64,000 bases of DNA, taken from NCBI GenBank assembly GCA_027943335.1, contig BSBK01007724.1:248001-312000 (forward strand). The letters are read 5' to 3'. Origin of the DNA: Chamaecyparis obtusa. Lineage: Eukaryota; Streptophyta; Pinopsida; Cupressales; Cupressaceae. Positions 1 through 13,231 of the stretch are shown in pieces; the stretch's first letter is position 1, and every line of letters starts with the position of its first letter. A model generated the notes under the pieces. It had not been told where the DNA came from and searched no databases. It saw only the letters and a program-made list of their open reading frames with translations. A program made the position numbers and the translations under genes.

Positions 1-255
1 CACTTATCTAATAAGCAGTTGGTTGATCTGCTTTCCAAGTTACTTCACTGACTATAGGAAAAAAAATTTAGACGTAAAAGAAAATACATACCAACACTGG
101 TCTGAATTTCAATGTATTTGTCTTTTCTTTCCTTATGGTTTTCATGTTGTCATCCAATTGTTTCAACAATATTTTTTAGAGATCTATCTTCATATCCTTT
201 TTGACAATCTTATAAGCTATGTCAACTACTCCACAAGGTACACTATCTACCTGAG

Positions 256-828
256 ATGATTGGAATATCTGGTATGATAAGAGGTTGGATGGAAAATTTA
301 ATTTGGATCTTCTATTATAGATAACTTTAGTCCTCTTCCATGCCATTTAGCTTTGGTAAGATTACATAAATTGTTCTTATCAATCTTCCTATAAGACCTT
401 GATCTATCACCGACCGGAAATCATGTTACTACATGAAAAACATCTTTTGTGATGTTCACTATCCCATCAAGCCACATGAACCGATCATGTGCTCTGCTTA
501 ATAAAATCTTGATCCATTCATACTTGAAAACCATCAGTACATTCATAGCATGGACCAAACCCTTAGTTTGTAAATGTGTGTGGTCGCTCTTCAAATTCCC
601 ATTTACACACAAATTTCTTAATTATGTGTCAATCTCTCCTTGACATATCTCTTCGATTTTGCAGTGAATGAAGGTGCAAACATCTTCAATCAATATAACC
701 CTTGGTGGGATCAAGGATAAGGCTCCAACTTTGTCAATTTTCATAGCAATGGTAGGAGGAATCTTATACTTCAAATTTACAAGGTCAATCTTCTCGACTA
801 TAACTAGTTTTTGTAAATTGGGTGCCAT
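256..828 (-). pseudogene. retroelement gag-like N-terminal domain remnant
   Basis: One minus-strand frame stays coding-like from an ATG at 828 to about 300, broken by in-frame stops near 622 and 421. It opens MAPNLQKLVIV and later contains HDRFMWLDG followed by a V(N)ITKDVFHVVT stretch. I recall a similar HDR-x-x-W/F-L/F-D-G segment from uncharacterised N-terminal regions of plant retroelement polyproteins, so a capsid-like role is inferred, not shown. No protease or RT follows. It lies downstream, in the minus direction, of the zinc-knuckle fragment at 1340-2220, which is the wrong order for one gag, so two copies or a rearrangement are likely. Confidence 0.4.
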
Positions 829-1339
829 CTTGATCTTGAAATAGTTTCAACAAACACATGGGTTCCAATTGAATAGTAAATAGATTCTATGAACATAGCT
901 TGGTAAACACTTGAAATACCTTGAATGGCCTTTGTAGATGCTCATGATGCTCAAATAATCATTCTAACTCGCTCGGTGATCTTGTCTCTATTAATGCTTT
1001 AAAGTGCTCACAAAAGTGTAAGGTAAAAAATGAAATAGCAAGCCCTATATTTATAGTTTTTCTTGGGTTAGGGTTTCCAATGGCTATAAAATTTACATTT
1101 AATGCTCCTTACCTACTTCATTTCACCAATAACTAAACTACACTTCCCTTCATTGAATGGAGTAAAATAACTCATACACTTTAACAATCAACATATAAAA
1201 TATTAACTTCATAACTTATTTTCAAATGCATCATAGTATGCTAATATGGATCTTTGCACTAATTCTAGGAACCAATTTAAGATAGAATTTAGGTTATCAT
1301 CTCCTATACATACGTTTGACCAATTAAGTGAATATAGGT
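829..1339. other. no gene; AT-rich spacer
   Basis: No sustained reading frame. By position it could be the leader or LTR of the minus-strand gag remnant that starts at 828, but I found no second copy or clear TG...CA ends. Confidence 0.4.
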
Positions 1340-2220
1340 GCACCTGATCCAGAGGATGTGGTGCCTTCAGATGTTCTGATTTCTATTCCATCATCTTGTC
1401 AATTCCTTCTCCAAGTCTTATTCATCTACTCTCTAATCCCATAAATTTTGACTTGAGCCTTTTCACTCAGTTGACGCTCAATTGAATCCTTATTTCAGTA
1501 CCTGTAGTCCTTGGCTAGGTGACCAACCTTGTGATAGTGGAAATAATTCATTCCAGTATTTCTCCATGATTTCATGTTGTTCAGACCATGCATCCTAAAG
1601 CAATTTGTAGAAATGTAACCAAATCTTCCACATGTAGTACAAGTGATTCTGGTATTATAATCCCATGGTATAGTAGGTCCTTGTTGGTTGTAAGCATTCT
1701 TTCGGTTAGGGACACATTTCTCATTTTTCCTTTGAGACCTGCATTCTCCAAATTTCTAACTATATCTCTTCCATTTGTTACAATAACCTTCAAATCTTGG
1801 CTTCCTTGGATTGTTAACAATTATTTCTCTACATTTGAATGCCTTGTGACCAAACTTATTGCAGTTGTAACAATGACCATTAAACTTAGGATTATTCAAT
1901 GAATTGCCACTTTTGCTTCTACAAACATTTATTGTGTGTCTTGGTTTCCCACAATGATAACATGTAGGCTTCTTTGACTTTAATGGGATAGTGGCTTTAT
2001 CTTGGTTGGTTTCATGATTGGAGGACTCACCCTTCTCGGTGGAGTTATTTTCATTATATCAAAGTCCAGTGGTGTCTCTCAGTTGTCTTTGATTTCTCAT
2101 TTGTTCATCCAAAATCTTCAATGCTTCTTCATTTATTTTCAACACTTCATTAGCATCTCTCTCAAATTTTAGATCAATCTTCATATGTTCATTCTCATAC
2201 CTCATGTTGGAGCTCTAAAT
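1340..2220 (-). pseudogene. copia-type gag fragment with five tandem zinc-knuckle units
   Basis: The frame begins at an ATG at 2220 with a charged helical stretch (MRYENEHMKIDLKFER) and then carries five CCHC-spaced units, C-x2-C-x4-H-x4-C. CYHCGKPRHTINVC (about 1926-1967) and CYNCNKFGHKAFKC (about 1836-1877) are intact. CTTCGRFGYISTNC (about 1600-1641) has His changed to Tyr. The units near 1745-1790 and 1505-1545 keep exact spacing but have lost metal ligands. Zinc knuckles bind genomic RNA in Gag. In-frame stops occur after about residue 50 and inside the third unit, and no protease DSG motif was found before 1340. The copia assignment is tentative. Confidence 0.6.
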
Positions 2221-2851
<631 letters not shown>

Positions 2852-2984
2852 ATGTAAAATGTAAATACAAGACAATACAAGATATATTTTCATAGAATAG
2901 AATTTGATAAATAACTGCAACTATGAACTCTTATGTACCAATTTTTCAACATCAATAAAGATAAGTGCCATTTTTTTTTTGTTT

Positions 2985-3880
2985 TAATATTGACTGATAC
3001 AAGTCTTCCTACTTTCAAAACTTTCATTAAAGATTTATGTGGTGGACTTATTGCTCTTTTGGATTATGTGAAGAATTTGGTAGATGATATACCATCTCCT
3101 AATTTTCCTAATCCTAATCCTATCCTTCCTAATCTAGTTCCTAATATTCCTAACATGCATAATTTTCCATCTGCTATCCCTAGTTCTTCCCATATTTATG
3201 ATGAGGTTCAAACTATGGTTCATGATGAAGATGTGTAAGAATTCTTGGATTTACCTTCCCCTTCTTATCTGATCCAAGATGATATTAAAGGGAAGAGAAA
3301 AGAAACTTCTTCTAAACCTATTATTCCACCTTATACAAGATTTACTCATAAACACAATAAAAAATCACCTCTTGCAGAAGCTTTACATGATATGTACACT
3401 ACTAGATATAATATGATGGCTAAATAAGGTTATAAAGGTTTAGGGCTTGGTTTTAATGAGCATGGAATTAAGTATCCAGTTCATACTTCCCCTAAACAAG
3501 ATATGTGTTGTCTTGGTTATTTGCAATCTCAATTTAAGGTCATTGATTTTGATCATCATCCTCCTCTTCATCTTCTTCTTCCAACACCTACCTTGGATTA
3601 TCCTGATACTCCTCAAGATGTGGCTAAGAAGGTGTATGTTCAATTAATGAATTCCAAGAAAGAAATTTTTAAACCTATGCCAAAAGATTCTCTCTCCATG
3701 TAAAAATGTCCTTTTCACTATAGTAATACACATTTACTTGTTGATTGTTGGCATTTCAAGTTGTATGTTAGAGAAAGAGCTTCTTTAGGATTTACATCCC
3801 ACTCTCGTGTGGTTTTACAATTCCTTCATAAATTTGATAAGGGGCATCCCCTTAACTCTTCTATAATATAGATATTTGAT
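2985..3880 (+). pseudogene. Ty3/gypsy gag remnant with G-patch-like segment (element K)
   Basis: The plus-strand reading runs through a Pro/Asn-rich linker (3090-3200), a charged stretch, then a segment with spaced glycines, GYKGLGLGFNEHGI (about 3427-3470). This resembles a G-patch, a glycine-rich RNA-binding motif found in some retroviral and plant gypsy polyproteins. Further on, CPFHYSNTHLLVDCWHFK (about 3706-3760) resembles the C-P-F-H...C motif of plant gypsy Gag. In-frame stops near 3236, 3425 and 3700 inactivate it. No protease, RT or integrase follows, so pol has been lost. A related Pro-rich gag lies at 23040-23934. Confidence 0.6.
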
Positions 3881-5349
3881 CCTCTTGTCTCATGACTAGG
3901 GGGAAAGAGGTATTTCATCTAGTCTTCTAAGATCCATTATTCTCTTACAATATATTTTATCTTGAGCTTAATTGGTATTCTTTCTATCTTTCCTCCTTAT
4001 GGTTTTATATTATGTTTATAATCATCCATAGATTCTCTTTTATTTCAAGATATCTTTTCTAAAGACATTTGTTTTTCAAAGGTATCCCTTTCTTTCATCT
4101 TTGGGGGGAAAGGTCTTCCTTCTTTCTCTTTGTCTAAGGATCTTCTTTCCTTAGCTTAGTGGCATTTATTTATTTTGCAACATTATTTCATTATACTGAT
4201 TGAGGTTTTGGGATATGGATATCCTTTTATGTAAGAGGTTGTTGTCCTAGGTCACCACCTCTTCTTTATTTTGCAAATTATGTTCTTTATAAATTCTTTC
4301 CCTTGTTGTAGAGCTAGAGTTTGATTCCTTTATTGAAAGATTCCTTATCCTCTTGATTACCAGGGGTTGGATGATTGAATCTTTGTTTCTCTTTCAAAGA
4401 TGATATTTAATCTAGAGCACTCATCTATGGTGGGGGTCTTGTTGATAAGATCTTTTTCTTTGAGGATCCTTTTTACATAAGTGACATATCCTTTTCATGA
4501 TTATTTATGCTCTTGGATGTAAGGGTCAATACCTTTCGCTAAGAATATAGTATACATTGTTGTTAACAAGATATCTCCTTACTTTGTGAAGTAGGTATTC
4601 TCCTTCTCTTCCTTATCATGTCTAGTAGATAGCCACAATAAGGAGGGGGGAATATACAGGGTCTCAATTATGCTATAGTTTACATTTTCAATATGCTAAA
4701 TCCTCGGAAGCTAATGCAAATAAGTTGTTAAATCCTTAAGAGACACGTGTTTTCATTTTCAAATATGCTAAATCCTCCAAATGTAACACACATGAGTTGC
4801 TAAATCTTGAAGAGACGTGCATTTTATATTCTATAGTGATACAAGAAGGTGGATTTGTGGGTATTCTAAAAGCTATCAAAAGATGCATTACAATTACAAG
4901 GCACAGTTTTTGGGTGAACTATCAAGGTTTTCTACCTATTGAGGTCTCCCTCCTTGGTGATTCATGGTAAGGTGGGCATCTCACTAGGCGAGGTAATCAC
5001 TCTTTTTCTTTTATCTCTTTTTTCTTTCAGGCTAGTAGGATTAGATCATGAAGCTATGCTATTTAAATAGTGTTGCTCTTGTCTTTCTTATGTAATAATC
5101 TATGCTCTTATGAAATCTTTCCAAATATGATATTAGTATAGGAAGCATTTATTAGCAATGTTTCCTTTGCTAGTTGATTTGGGTTTGTTTTTGTACCCTT
5201 ATGCGGGTATGTGGATATAGAATCCTTATCTTGGGGGCTCATGTACTTAACTAAGTGATATTCTATCTTGTTGCAAATCCACTTGGATCTTTCTTCTCCT
5301 TTACCAAGAGTTTGCATTGAATCCATACTCTTGCTAAAGTGGGGGCTAA
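3881..5349 (+). other. 3' internal region of gypsy element K, non-coding
   Basis: There is no sustained frame. Two purine tracts (about 3898-3911 and 4639-4652, the latter AAGGAGGGGGGAA) look like polypurine priming tracts. About 4440-5350 is clearly related to 47540-48490: both carry the order CTTTCATGATTAT, a TATTGTTGTT stretch, GTAGGTATTC/GTAGGTATCC, the G-run tract, CTTTCCAAATATGATATTAG and AAAGTGGGGGCTAAAT. It therefore belongs to a repeat family present twice in the window. Confidence 0.6.
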
Positions 5350-6620
5350 ATGTATCGTCAAAAAATGGAAGCCCTTCCATTTAGGACTTGTTTAGCCCTC
5401 CAAGTAAGTGGTTTGGGGTCATGTTAAACACTTCATGGGATCTCTGGCTTGGATCTTGTTTTTTCCCCTATTCTACACCTTTCTCCACCTCTTTCCAGCC
5501 AATTTTTGGCATCCTGACCTAAAACCCTAAGATTCTTGACCTCGGGGTCAAGGTTGACCTTGACCTTGACCTAGGTTAGAGTCGACCTCGATCCTAACCT
5601 TGGGTCCATATTTCAAAATCCAAAATTTTCTAGATGTCAGGTTTTGAAAAGTTTTATTTCCTACTTTCGGGTCACCTATTTCAGATTTTTGAATGGTAAA
5701 CTCTTAAATTATATTTAATCTAGGTCCATTTCTAGGGGTTAAGTTTTAAATAGGAATTTAATTCTCCTATGTCAACCTCTCTAGAATTTTGTGCCCTAGA
5801 CTAGTATAAAAGGAAGCCTTGCTCTCTCATTTCCACTCATCAATTCCAACTCAAGCAAGATCTCCATCAAGTTTTAAGCATTCTATTTTTCCATTCAGGA
5901 AGCATTCATGCACTCATCTACATTCAATCATTCAAGTTCTCCATTGAAGATCAAGGATTCAAGAATTCAAGCCTTTGGAGGGATTTGGTTCAAGCATTCA
6001 AGATTCATCATTCAAACCCTAGATATATCCATCATGGTGGTCTGATCTTCCTTCAAGATCCTTTGTTCATCTTCAAGATCTATTCATTATCCCTTCAGGG
6101 TGGATTCCAAGCATAAAATCATTGAGGTTTTTTTTTACATTTGTTAGTGTTGATTCCAAGCTTTCATATCAACATACTTGTTTACATTTCAAATACAATT
6201 ACATATCTATTGAATAGCATAGCTTTGTTGTTAGATCTACTTCTACTACTTGCTAGCATTCTCTATCTCAATTCCATTTTTAAGGTTGATTCCAAACCTA
6301 GGTTTGACCAAGGAAAACCCCTCATTTAAACAAAAAAAACCTTTTTTCTTGTAGGTACAAGTGCGGGATAGTGAATCATAGATCAGATCCGAGTACCCTT
6401 TTTGGTGAACTTTCAGGATCCACAAATAGATTTTTCGTTAGTACAGTGCAGGACAAGGTCAACATAAAGGGGTAAGATTGTGCCCTGAGGTAAGATCTTA
6501 CCCCTATTTTGGGTCAAGGTCGACCCCTCTTAGAAAAGAAAAAGGTTTCTGGGTTTTCTCTTTTTCTGTGTTTCTAGGCCAAATCTAGTTGTAGAATCTC
6601 CTGAAACTAAGTACAGACAC
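5350..6620 (+). repeat. gypsy LTR of element K (3' copy, boundaries approximate)
   Basis: It begins after the purine-rich AAAGTGGGGGCTAAA with TGTATCGTC. It contains a TATA box at 5805 followed by a pyrimidine-rich CTCTCATTTCCACTCATC segment that recurs at 22029 and 54437 in the LTR pieces of element I. A 9-bp perfect inverted repeat (GGTCAAGGT...ACCTTGACC, 5546-5565) lies in the U3 part. The downstream part shares AGGACAAGG and flanking context with about 22700. The 3' end is not sharply visible. Confidence 0.55.
5805..5813 (+). promoter_or_regulatory. LTR TATA box, element K
   Basis: TATAAAAGG, followed by a pyrimidine-rich start region that is conserved in the two other LTR copies of this family. 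Confidence 0.6.
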
Positions 6621-8444
6621 CAAGAAATAGTGATTTCTAAATCTTCTCCTTTTCAAGATAATTATTTATGTTCTATTAAGTTTTGGATGTCCACAACATT
6701 TTTTGCACACACACATCAACCACAAAACATAGATATAAAAATATATCATAGATATATTTTTCTATGTTACAATGATAAATGTTTGATGAACTATGCAAGT
6801 AAATTGATTAAATTCACTTACACAATTATACTTGTGATTGTCAAGATTTGATAACATTTATTAGGGCTTAGATTACCTTATGAGGATTTAGGTCAATTGA
6901 TTAAGCTAGACTGATTTTGAGTGATTACATATATAGGATTTGAGCAATACAAATCCACAAAATCTGAAGATCACCTACATATAAAAACCTATTACAAGGA
7001 AGTAGAGACAAGAAGAGGGAAAGGGTTTGACTGAAAAATATGAAGAAAATATCCTCAAATAATGAATGAATTGAATGTACAACGGATCATCCTTATAAAG
7101 GAGATCGAAAGCCTTGAAAGGAAAAGTCTAGTGCATGTAATAATCAGTTTAACTATTACATGACTAATGCATGAGTTTAGAACAACTAGTGCATGTGATT
7201 TTAACTAAAGCAAAAGGAAGTTGACATCTTAAGAAGGGAGTAAGTATTAATTAATATAATTAATACTTTACTCTAACAACATATACAATTCCAAAAACCT
7301 TGTTAAGGGAAAACCAATAAAGAAGATTGTTCTCAAAGATGAAAACACTTATTAGGGTGACACCAGTTAAGGTGATTTGTACAAAAAAAGGCTCACTGCT
7401 AGAAGAAGGCTCACTATTGGAGGTTTCACTACAAGAAGAATAAGGATAAAAGATAATATATCCACCACTGATGTACAACAATAACTCAACCACTAATATT
7501 TTGTTCACTTCTTTTGATATCCAACATTTGATTATCCACACTATCCTCAATCACACTTTACAACATCTCAAACATGTAGGGAAATAAATCCTCTTTCATA
7601 TATCATCTTCACACAAGTACACACTTGCATATAATCCATACAATTATACAAAAATTCCACACTCCACACCATCATAATTTATATTTATTTATATGAATCC
7701 TTTATTTGTGAAGTCTCCAACTATCAGGCTCCTAGAAATTATCCAAATAAAATTTGAACCAAGTTGTGACTAAATATTCCCATGGTGGGGAGCAATCATA
7801 AGTGAACTACAACATGCCATATATGAGACCAAAAATAAAATTATACATGTTACATTCTATCTTGCATTTAGCAAGACAAACAATTAAATTCTAAACACCT
7901 GAGGTCAGTTAAAACTAGAGTAGAAACAACATAAAACTTTGAAACCAAGCCTTTGAAGCCAAAAATCCCATGCCAACTAAAATGAATGAAGCTAAGGAAA
8001 TTAATAAATAATTTTTAGAACCATTCCATTAGAAATTATCATGTGGATAAATATAAAGCATGCATTTCATGTAGAGGCCATTGTTAGTCATAGATACACA
8101 CAAATAAATGCCAATAACTTTGTCCTTCATTTTAAACCACAAAAAATTGAAATAAGAATCTCCAAACAGTCTTCAATAACATACCAAAAACTCAGCAATA
8201 GATCCTCATCATACAAAGTATAAATAGAAATATGCTCAACACTAGTTTCACATAAAATAACCATGACAACATGAGAAAGTTAACATCAATGAAAATCACA
8301 ATAAATTAACCAAACCAACTCCTATATTACTCAAGAAAAAAAATTTACTTTATTCTACAATAATATCCCTCTTTGTCATTGATGGAAACACAACAAAGGC
8401 TACATTTATATAAATACCATACCAAAAATTAACCATGCTAATAA
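6621..8444 (-). other. no gene; probable 3' LTR region of the copia remnant
   Basis: The sequence is AT-rich, with no coding signal on either strand. It lies downstream, in the minus direction, of the copia pol remnant and its polypurine tracts, which is where the 3' LTR should be. I could not find the outer TG end, and no second copy is present for comparison. Confidence 0.35.
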
Positions 8445-8565
8445 ATCTCCCCCTTTGATATTAATGGAAAAGGACAAAGATGCAAACAAATCACTCATTT
8501 TTCTCATGTACCCCTGAGATATAAAAATCATCTAACTAAAATATATAGCTCCCCCTAAGAGGTAT
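8375..8565 (-). other. cluster of polypurine tracts of a copia element
   Basis: Read on the minus strand: AGGGGGAGC (about 8550), AAAGGGGGAGATTTAT (about 8443-8458) and CAAAGAGGGATATTAT (about 8366-8381), two of them preceded by an ATCAAT/ATTAAT-type context. Several tracts before the 3' LTR are a known hallmark of Sirevirus-type copia elements. Confidence 0.5.
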
Positions 8566-8619
8566 CCATCATCATAATTCCAAATAAAAAATTATGCATG
8601 AAATTCACTGGACTAATGT

Positions 8620-10747
8620 ACATTCATATGCATTTAGTTACAAGACAAACAATGTGCATGATATCCACTTTGGTAGCAGTTAGATTAAATAGTCTACCAA
8701 TCATTGATCTATATTTACTTTTATCAAACTTAGGAGATTGATTATCTTTACTCAACTTATATCCAATAACCATAGGTTTACATACTAGTTTAGCATTCTC
8801 CATCCTAAACTTTTCAACATTTCCTTCACATACTTAGATTGTGAAATGAAGATACCTTCACTTTTATGAATAACTTGCAAGCCCAAAAATAAATTCATTT
8901 CTCCACTCATGGACATTTTTAAAAAAAATTATGTTTCCTCAGCAAACATTATACACATACCATCATTGACTCCAAAGATTATTTCATCCACATAAACAAC
9001 TACAATCAAGATATCATTTGAATCAACATTAAAGTAAAGATTACTATTAGCAGTACCTTTTTGAAATCCTTTCCTCAGCAAATAGATGTCAAGCATTGCA
9101 TATCAAGATCTACAAGATTTCTTTAGTCCATATAAAACCTTTTTCAATTTCCATACAATCTTTGGATCATCTAATAGCTTGAAGCCTTCTGGTTGTTCTA
9201 TGTACACTTATTCTTTTAGTGCTCCATTTAGGAATATAGATTTCACATTCATCTGATATACTTTAAATTCCATACATGTGCTACAAAATCCAAAAACATT
9301 TTGATAGCTGCCATTCTTTCCATAGGAGCATAATTCTCCTCAAATTCAACTCCTTCCACTTGTGTGTATCATTTGCATACAATCTAGCTTTGTTCCTCAC
9401 TATGTATCTATTTTTATCTGGTTTGTTCTAGAAAACCCATTTTATTTCAATTACATACTTATCTACCAGTCTTGGGATCAATTCTCAAGTTTTATTCTTC
9501 TCAATCTTATCAAACTCTTCTTTCATAGCATTCATCCAATTTTGATCACTATAGGATTATTTTATAGTCTTTGGTTTAACTTCAAAAGTTAAACATAGAT
9601 TGACTTGTTGTTCAACATCTTTACTTCTTGTCAACACTCCTCTATTATTATCTCCAACTCTCTAATTTTTTGAATGATTCTTCTGCACATATCTAAGAGT
9701 GTTAGGATTAGTTTCTAGAGAAACCTCCACGTCATTCTATTATGTATTATCTTCAATCTTCTCTTATTCTTGTTTACCAGCATATTCATTTGATTCATGT
9801 CCAATCTTTGTCTTTGTATTCTTTGTAATGTCTTCATAAAATTTTTACATTTTTCCTTTCAAATATTCCTTTTAGTTTTTTATTGTAACAAATGTAAGCT
9901 TTTCTTTTAGTAGACTATCCTATAAATATTCCATCTACTCTGGTATAAAATTTTCCAAGATTTTCTTCATCTCTTCTAATATAAGATTTTCTTCCAAATA
10001 TTCTGAAATATTTCACAAAAGAGGTTCTTCTATACCATACCTCATATGATTTCTTCCTCATATTATTCCTAATTTCACCTCTATTCAATGTGTAAACTAT
10101 AGTCATTATTTCCTCTTTCCAGTATATTTTTGGTAGCTTTTCTTACTTGGTCATCTTTCTTTATGCTTCTTGAATTGTTTTGTTCATTCTTTCAACCACT
10201 CCATTTTTCTGTGTTCTAGGAGTAGACAAGTGTATCCTAATTCCATGATTCTCATATAAAATATTAAACTCATTTGAATTAAATTCTACTCCTCTTTTGG
10301 ATCTCAAACATTTTATTCTTGTATCTGTCACATTCTCAACCATATCCTTTAAATATATTGAACTTTTCTGAAGCTTCAAGTTTTTCTCTTAAGAAAGAAC
10401 TCATGTCCTCCTAGAGTAATCATCCAAATAAAATATAAAGTATCTTTCACCTTGTAGAATTCTTATTTTGGTATGTCTATGTAGATTAGTGTACTGCACT
10501 AACTTCAATAGTCTCGTACTAAATTGTTTTTTAGCCTTGAAAGATCTCCTTTTATATTTTCCAACTTGGAATTCTTTGAAAACAATATCAGAGGGTCTTG
10601 TAGGCTTTGTTAAAACTATCACAACTTGCAATGAATTGATCATCATCACGTTTTCAAACTTTATATGATACTTATGCATATGCCACAACCAACTCTCATT
10701 GATTTGAGACATCAAGCAGTATCTTTTGGAAGTCTTATTTGGGAAAG
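8620..10747 (-). pseudogene. Ty1/copia pol remnant (GAG-pre-integrase, integrase, RT)
   Basis: From high to low coordinates: the zinc-binding SWLWHMHKYH segment (about 10690), an integrase core containing FIFYLDDYSRRT (about 10410-10440), KCLRSKRGVEFNSNEF (SDRGGEF changed to SKRGVEF, catalytic Asp lost) and STPRTQKNGVVERMN with its Glu kept (about 10190). Then RT with LYGLKKS (about 9150) and VVYVDEIIFG (about 8980), where the second Asp of YVDD is Glu. Stops and frameshifts are frequent. gag, protease and most of RNase H are missing. It abuts a copia LTR at 10748 with no primer-binding site between, so gag-PR was deleted or that LTR inserted separately. Confidence 0.85.
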
Positions 10748-12330
10748 TGGGATACTAAGAGGGGGGTGAATAAGAATCTTGAAACTTGTACACTTTGAAA
10801 CCAATTAAACATATATACCATAATCATAAACTTTAATTCTAAAATGAATCTAACATGTTAATCACATCCATGAAATAAAATACATAACACAAAGATTTGG
10901 TAACCCAGAAACCCTAGAAAGGTAAAACTGGGGTGGGGATGACACACACAAATATTCACTACTACAGAAAAAAACTGTGCCTGTTAGGGATACAAATTTT
11001 TTATCACTTTTGGTAATCTACCTTGTGAGGGGTCTTCCCTACTAAGAGCTTACAGACTTATACAATCTACCTTGATTAAAGGAGTTAAAACTTACAACTA
11101 AGTGAGCACTTTGTTAAGATATTTACAAAGGTCTATTAGGACCACTCTATTAAGATATTTACCCTAATTCACTTGCTAGAATGTATCAGTACCTGATCCT
11201 TCAATTTGCACTTCAAATGTTGATAAGAGATCTCCTCTTTCCAATACTTATTTGATCTCAAAATCAAATGTAACTCTATTCTATCATTCACTTCTCTCTC
11301 GGTCACTCTATTTGATCTATATATTTAACAATAAAAAAACCACTTCCATCTGCATACATGAGATCTCCTAACTATTATTTTATTAAGGTTTTGATGTCAC
11401 CTTAAATAAACAACTGATCAAGCTCCTAAATCAAGATTGACAATCTAGATTCATTACTTATGCCTCTTAAGCATTCCCTTTTTATGATTGGTTACATTTC
11501 TTGCATAGGGATTAATGATTGAAAACACAATGACTAATCAACTCCTTAATTCTCTCAACGATCATTAAATCATGCATAAAAGTCAGCCAAAATAGTTTAC
11601 CTAGGTGTTTGTGCCATTACAAAAATATATACAAAAACTATCTTACTCGACATATGAAGTCTCTGATGCATGGTCAAAATTGTTCTCCATATACTGGTGC
11701 TTGACACTGACTCTTCTTTACAACTCGACATATATACTGCTTGGTAACTATTAAAGTACTCAATGACCTCTAACTTTCTCAGCAGTAACTACTAATCAAT
11801 ATATATACAAAATACAAGTCTATACATTACTCATCCTTAGTAGGATGGCTCAGTCACAATGATGACCGACCAACTCTACCTTGTTAATGACTAAGTGTTG
11901 GACACTAATAGACAACATGACTTGGAGATCAATAGCATCCACTAGAAGTTGTTGATTCTTAATAATGGATAAACAGAGAGGCTTGATACCTCAACTGAAT
12001 GACTTATTTTTCTAGTTGGTAGCTACTAAATCCTACTATCAAGACTCATTTATTTGTTATATAAAGGGCATATACTTAAAATGGTTTAGTACAATATGTG
12101 CATTAAGGACTCTTGAAGCCATGCTAATTAGATTGTAATCAAAGAAAATTAGAATTGAATACTGCAAGGAAATTCATGAATAACTTTCCTATAACTTCCT
12201 ATGGAGAGATGCAACTTGAAATTTATGTTAAATTAATAATTTTTTAGCTAACTAAGCTAATCTTCTACTCTAATCTAGTTGCAAGAATAGTTGTAGAGAT
12301 GAGTTTCTATGTATTCAAGAGTATTTCTTC
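10748..12330 (-). repeat. copia LTR fragment (minus orientation, end approximate)
   Basis: It starts with TGGGATACTAAGAGGGGGG and TGAATAAG, the same layout as the left ends of the copia LTRs at 14934 and 52754. As in 52754-54282, it continues through repeated 'ttaaagga/ttaagatattta' blocks and a CTCGACAT/CTCGGT-rich part. The inner end is not visible. It may be an insertion into, or the 5' LTR of, the adjacent copia remnant. Confidence 0.5.
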
Positions 12331-13217
12331 ATTGAATTAATATAAATAATGCATCACTTGTCTAGATAATTGAAACGACAAAAAAAATGACAAGTTTCCT
12401 CGCGAAGTGGGCCCTCCTTGAGTGAGTACTCCTGGTTATGAAGTATGTACTCAAAAGATAAACATTCAAAATAATGTTACTCCATCATATTGATAACATA
12501 GGAATTTTGAAATAGTTATTTCTTAAAAAATGTGACAAAATATAGAAAACTTATTACAATGCTCAACCAATCATATTTAATAAACAAAAATAGGAGTCTT
12601 TATAAAATAAAAAAACCTAACCTAGAACATCAATCCCTTGGATCTAGGGAGAGTGCCTTTACTAAAATTTTGAAACTTGGAATAAGAAAGAGTGGAATGG
12701 ACACCACTCTATCCTACCATGAGTTGAACCAAATCTTTTCCTAAAACCACTTTACACTTGGGCATGAGAAATACTTATGAGGGTAAATTCTTGCTCAATT
12801 TTTTTGAAGGAGTCTTCCATAGAAAGCGATAGCTAGATTGATGTTTAAGATCTTGTTGATCACCTCCTTGCTTTCCAAGTTTTACTGCTTCAAATAGGAT
12901 TCTGCAAATTAGTGTTCTTGACTTATTCTATAGTTGCATCCATAGGATTAGTACCACACATATACTTGTTCATGCATTAATATATCAAACACAATAATCA
13001 TCACAATATTTCATAAAAACATTTTTCAATATTCCACTTATAAGGATAAAAATCTTATCATAGAGGACATTATAACAATAGGATTAATTATCATCATATC
13101 CACCACAAAATTCCTATAAAAATACTATAAAACAATATAGTTTGAGGGTTATACAGTGAAATGGAGTTCAACCAATAATAAAAGTATCTAATAAAATAAC
13201 CAAAAATGAGGCTCATA
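12331..13217 (-). other. no gene; probable LTR of the element carrying the 13230-14930 ORF
   Basis: The sequence is AT-rich without coding evidence on either strand. On the minus strand it follows directly after a stop codon and a G6 polypurine tract at 13218-13231, the usual place for a 3' LTR beginning (TGAGCC at 13215). No partner LTR is present to prove it. Confidence 0.35.
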
Positions 13218-13231
13218 ATTCCCCCCAACTT
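13218..13231 (-). other. polypurine tract after the unrecognised ORF
   Basis: Minus-strand AAGTTGGGGGGAATT starts right at the stop codon of the ORF remnant, like a plus-strand priming site. Confidence 0.45.

Noticed and set aside
1..51. Plus-strand HLSNKQLVDLLSKLLH-stop resembling the end of a copia polyprotein (QLADIFTKPL type)
   Set aside because: Only about ten weakly matching residues at the very edge, with no support from either side.
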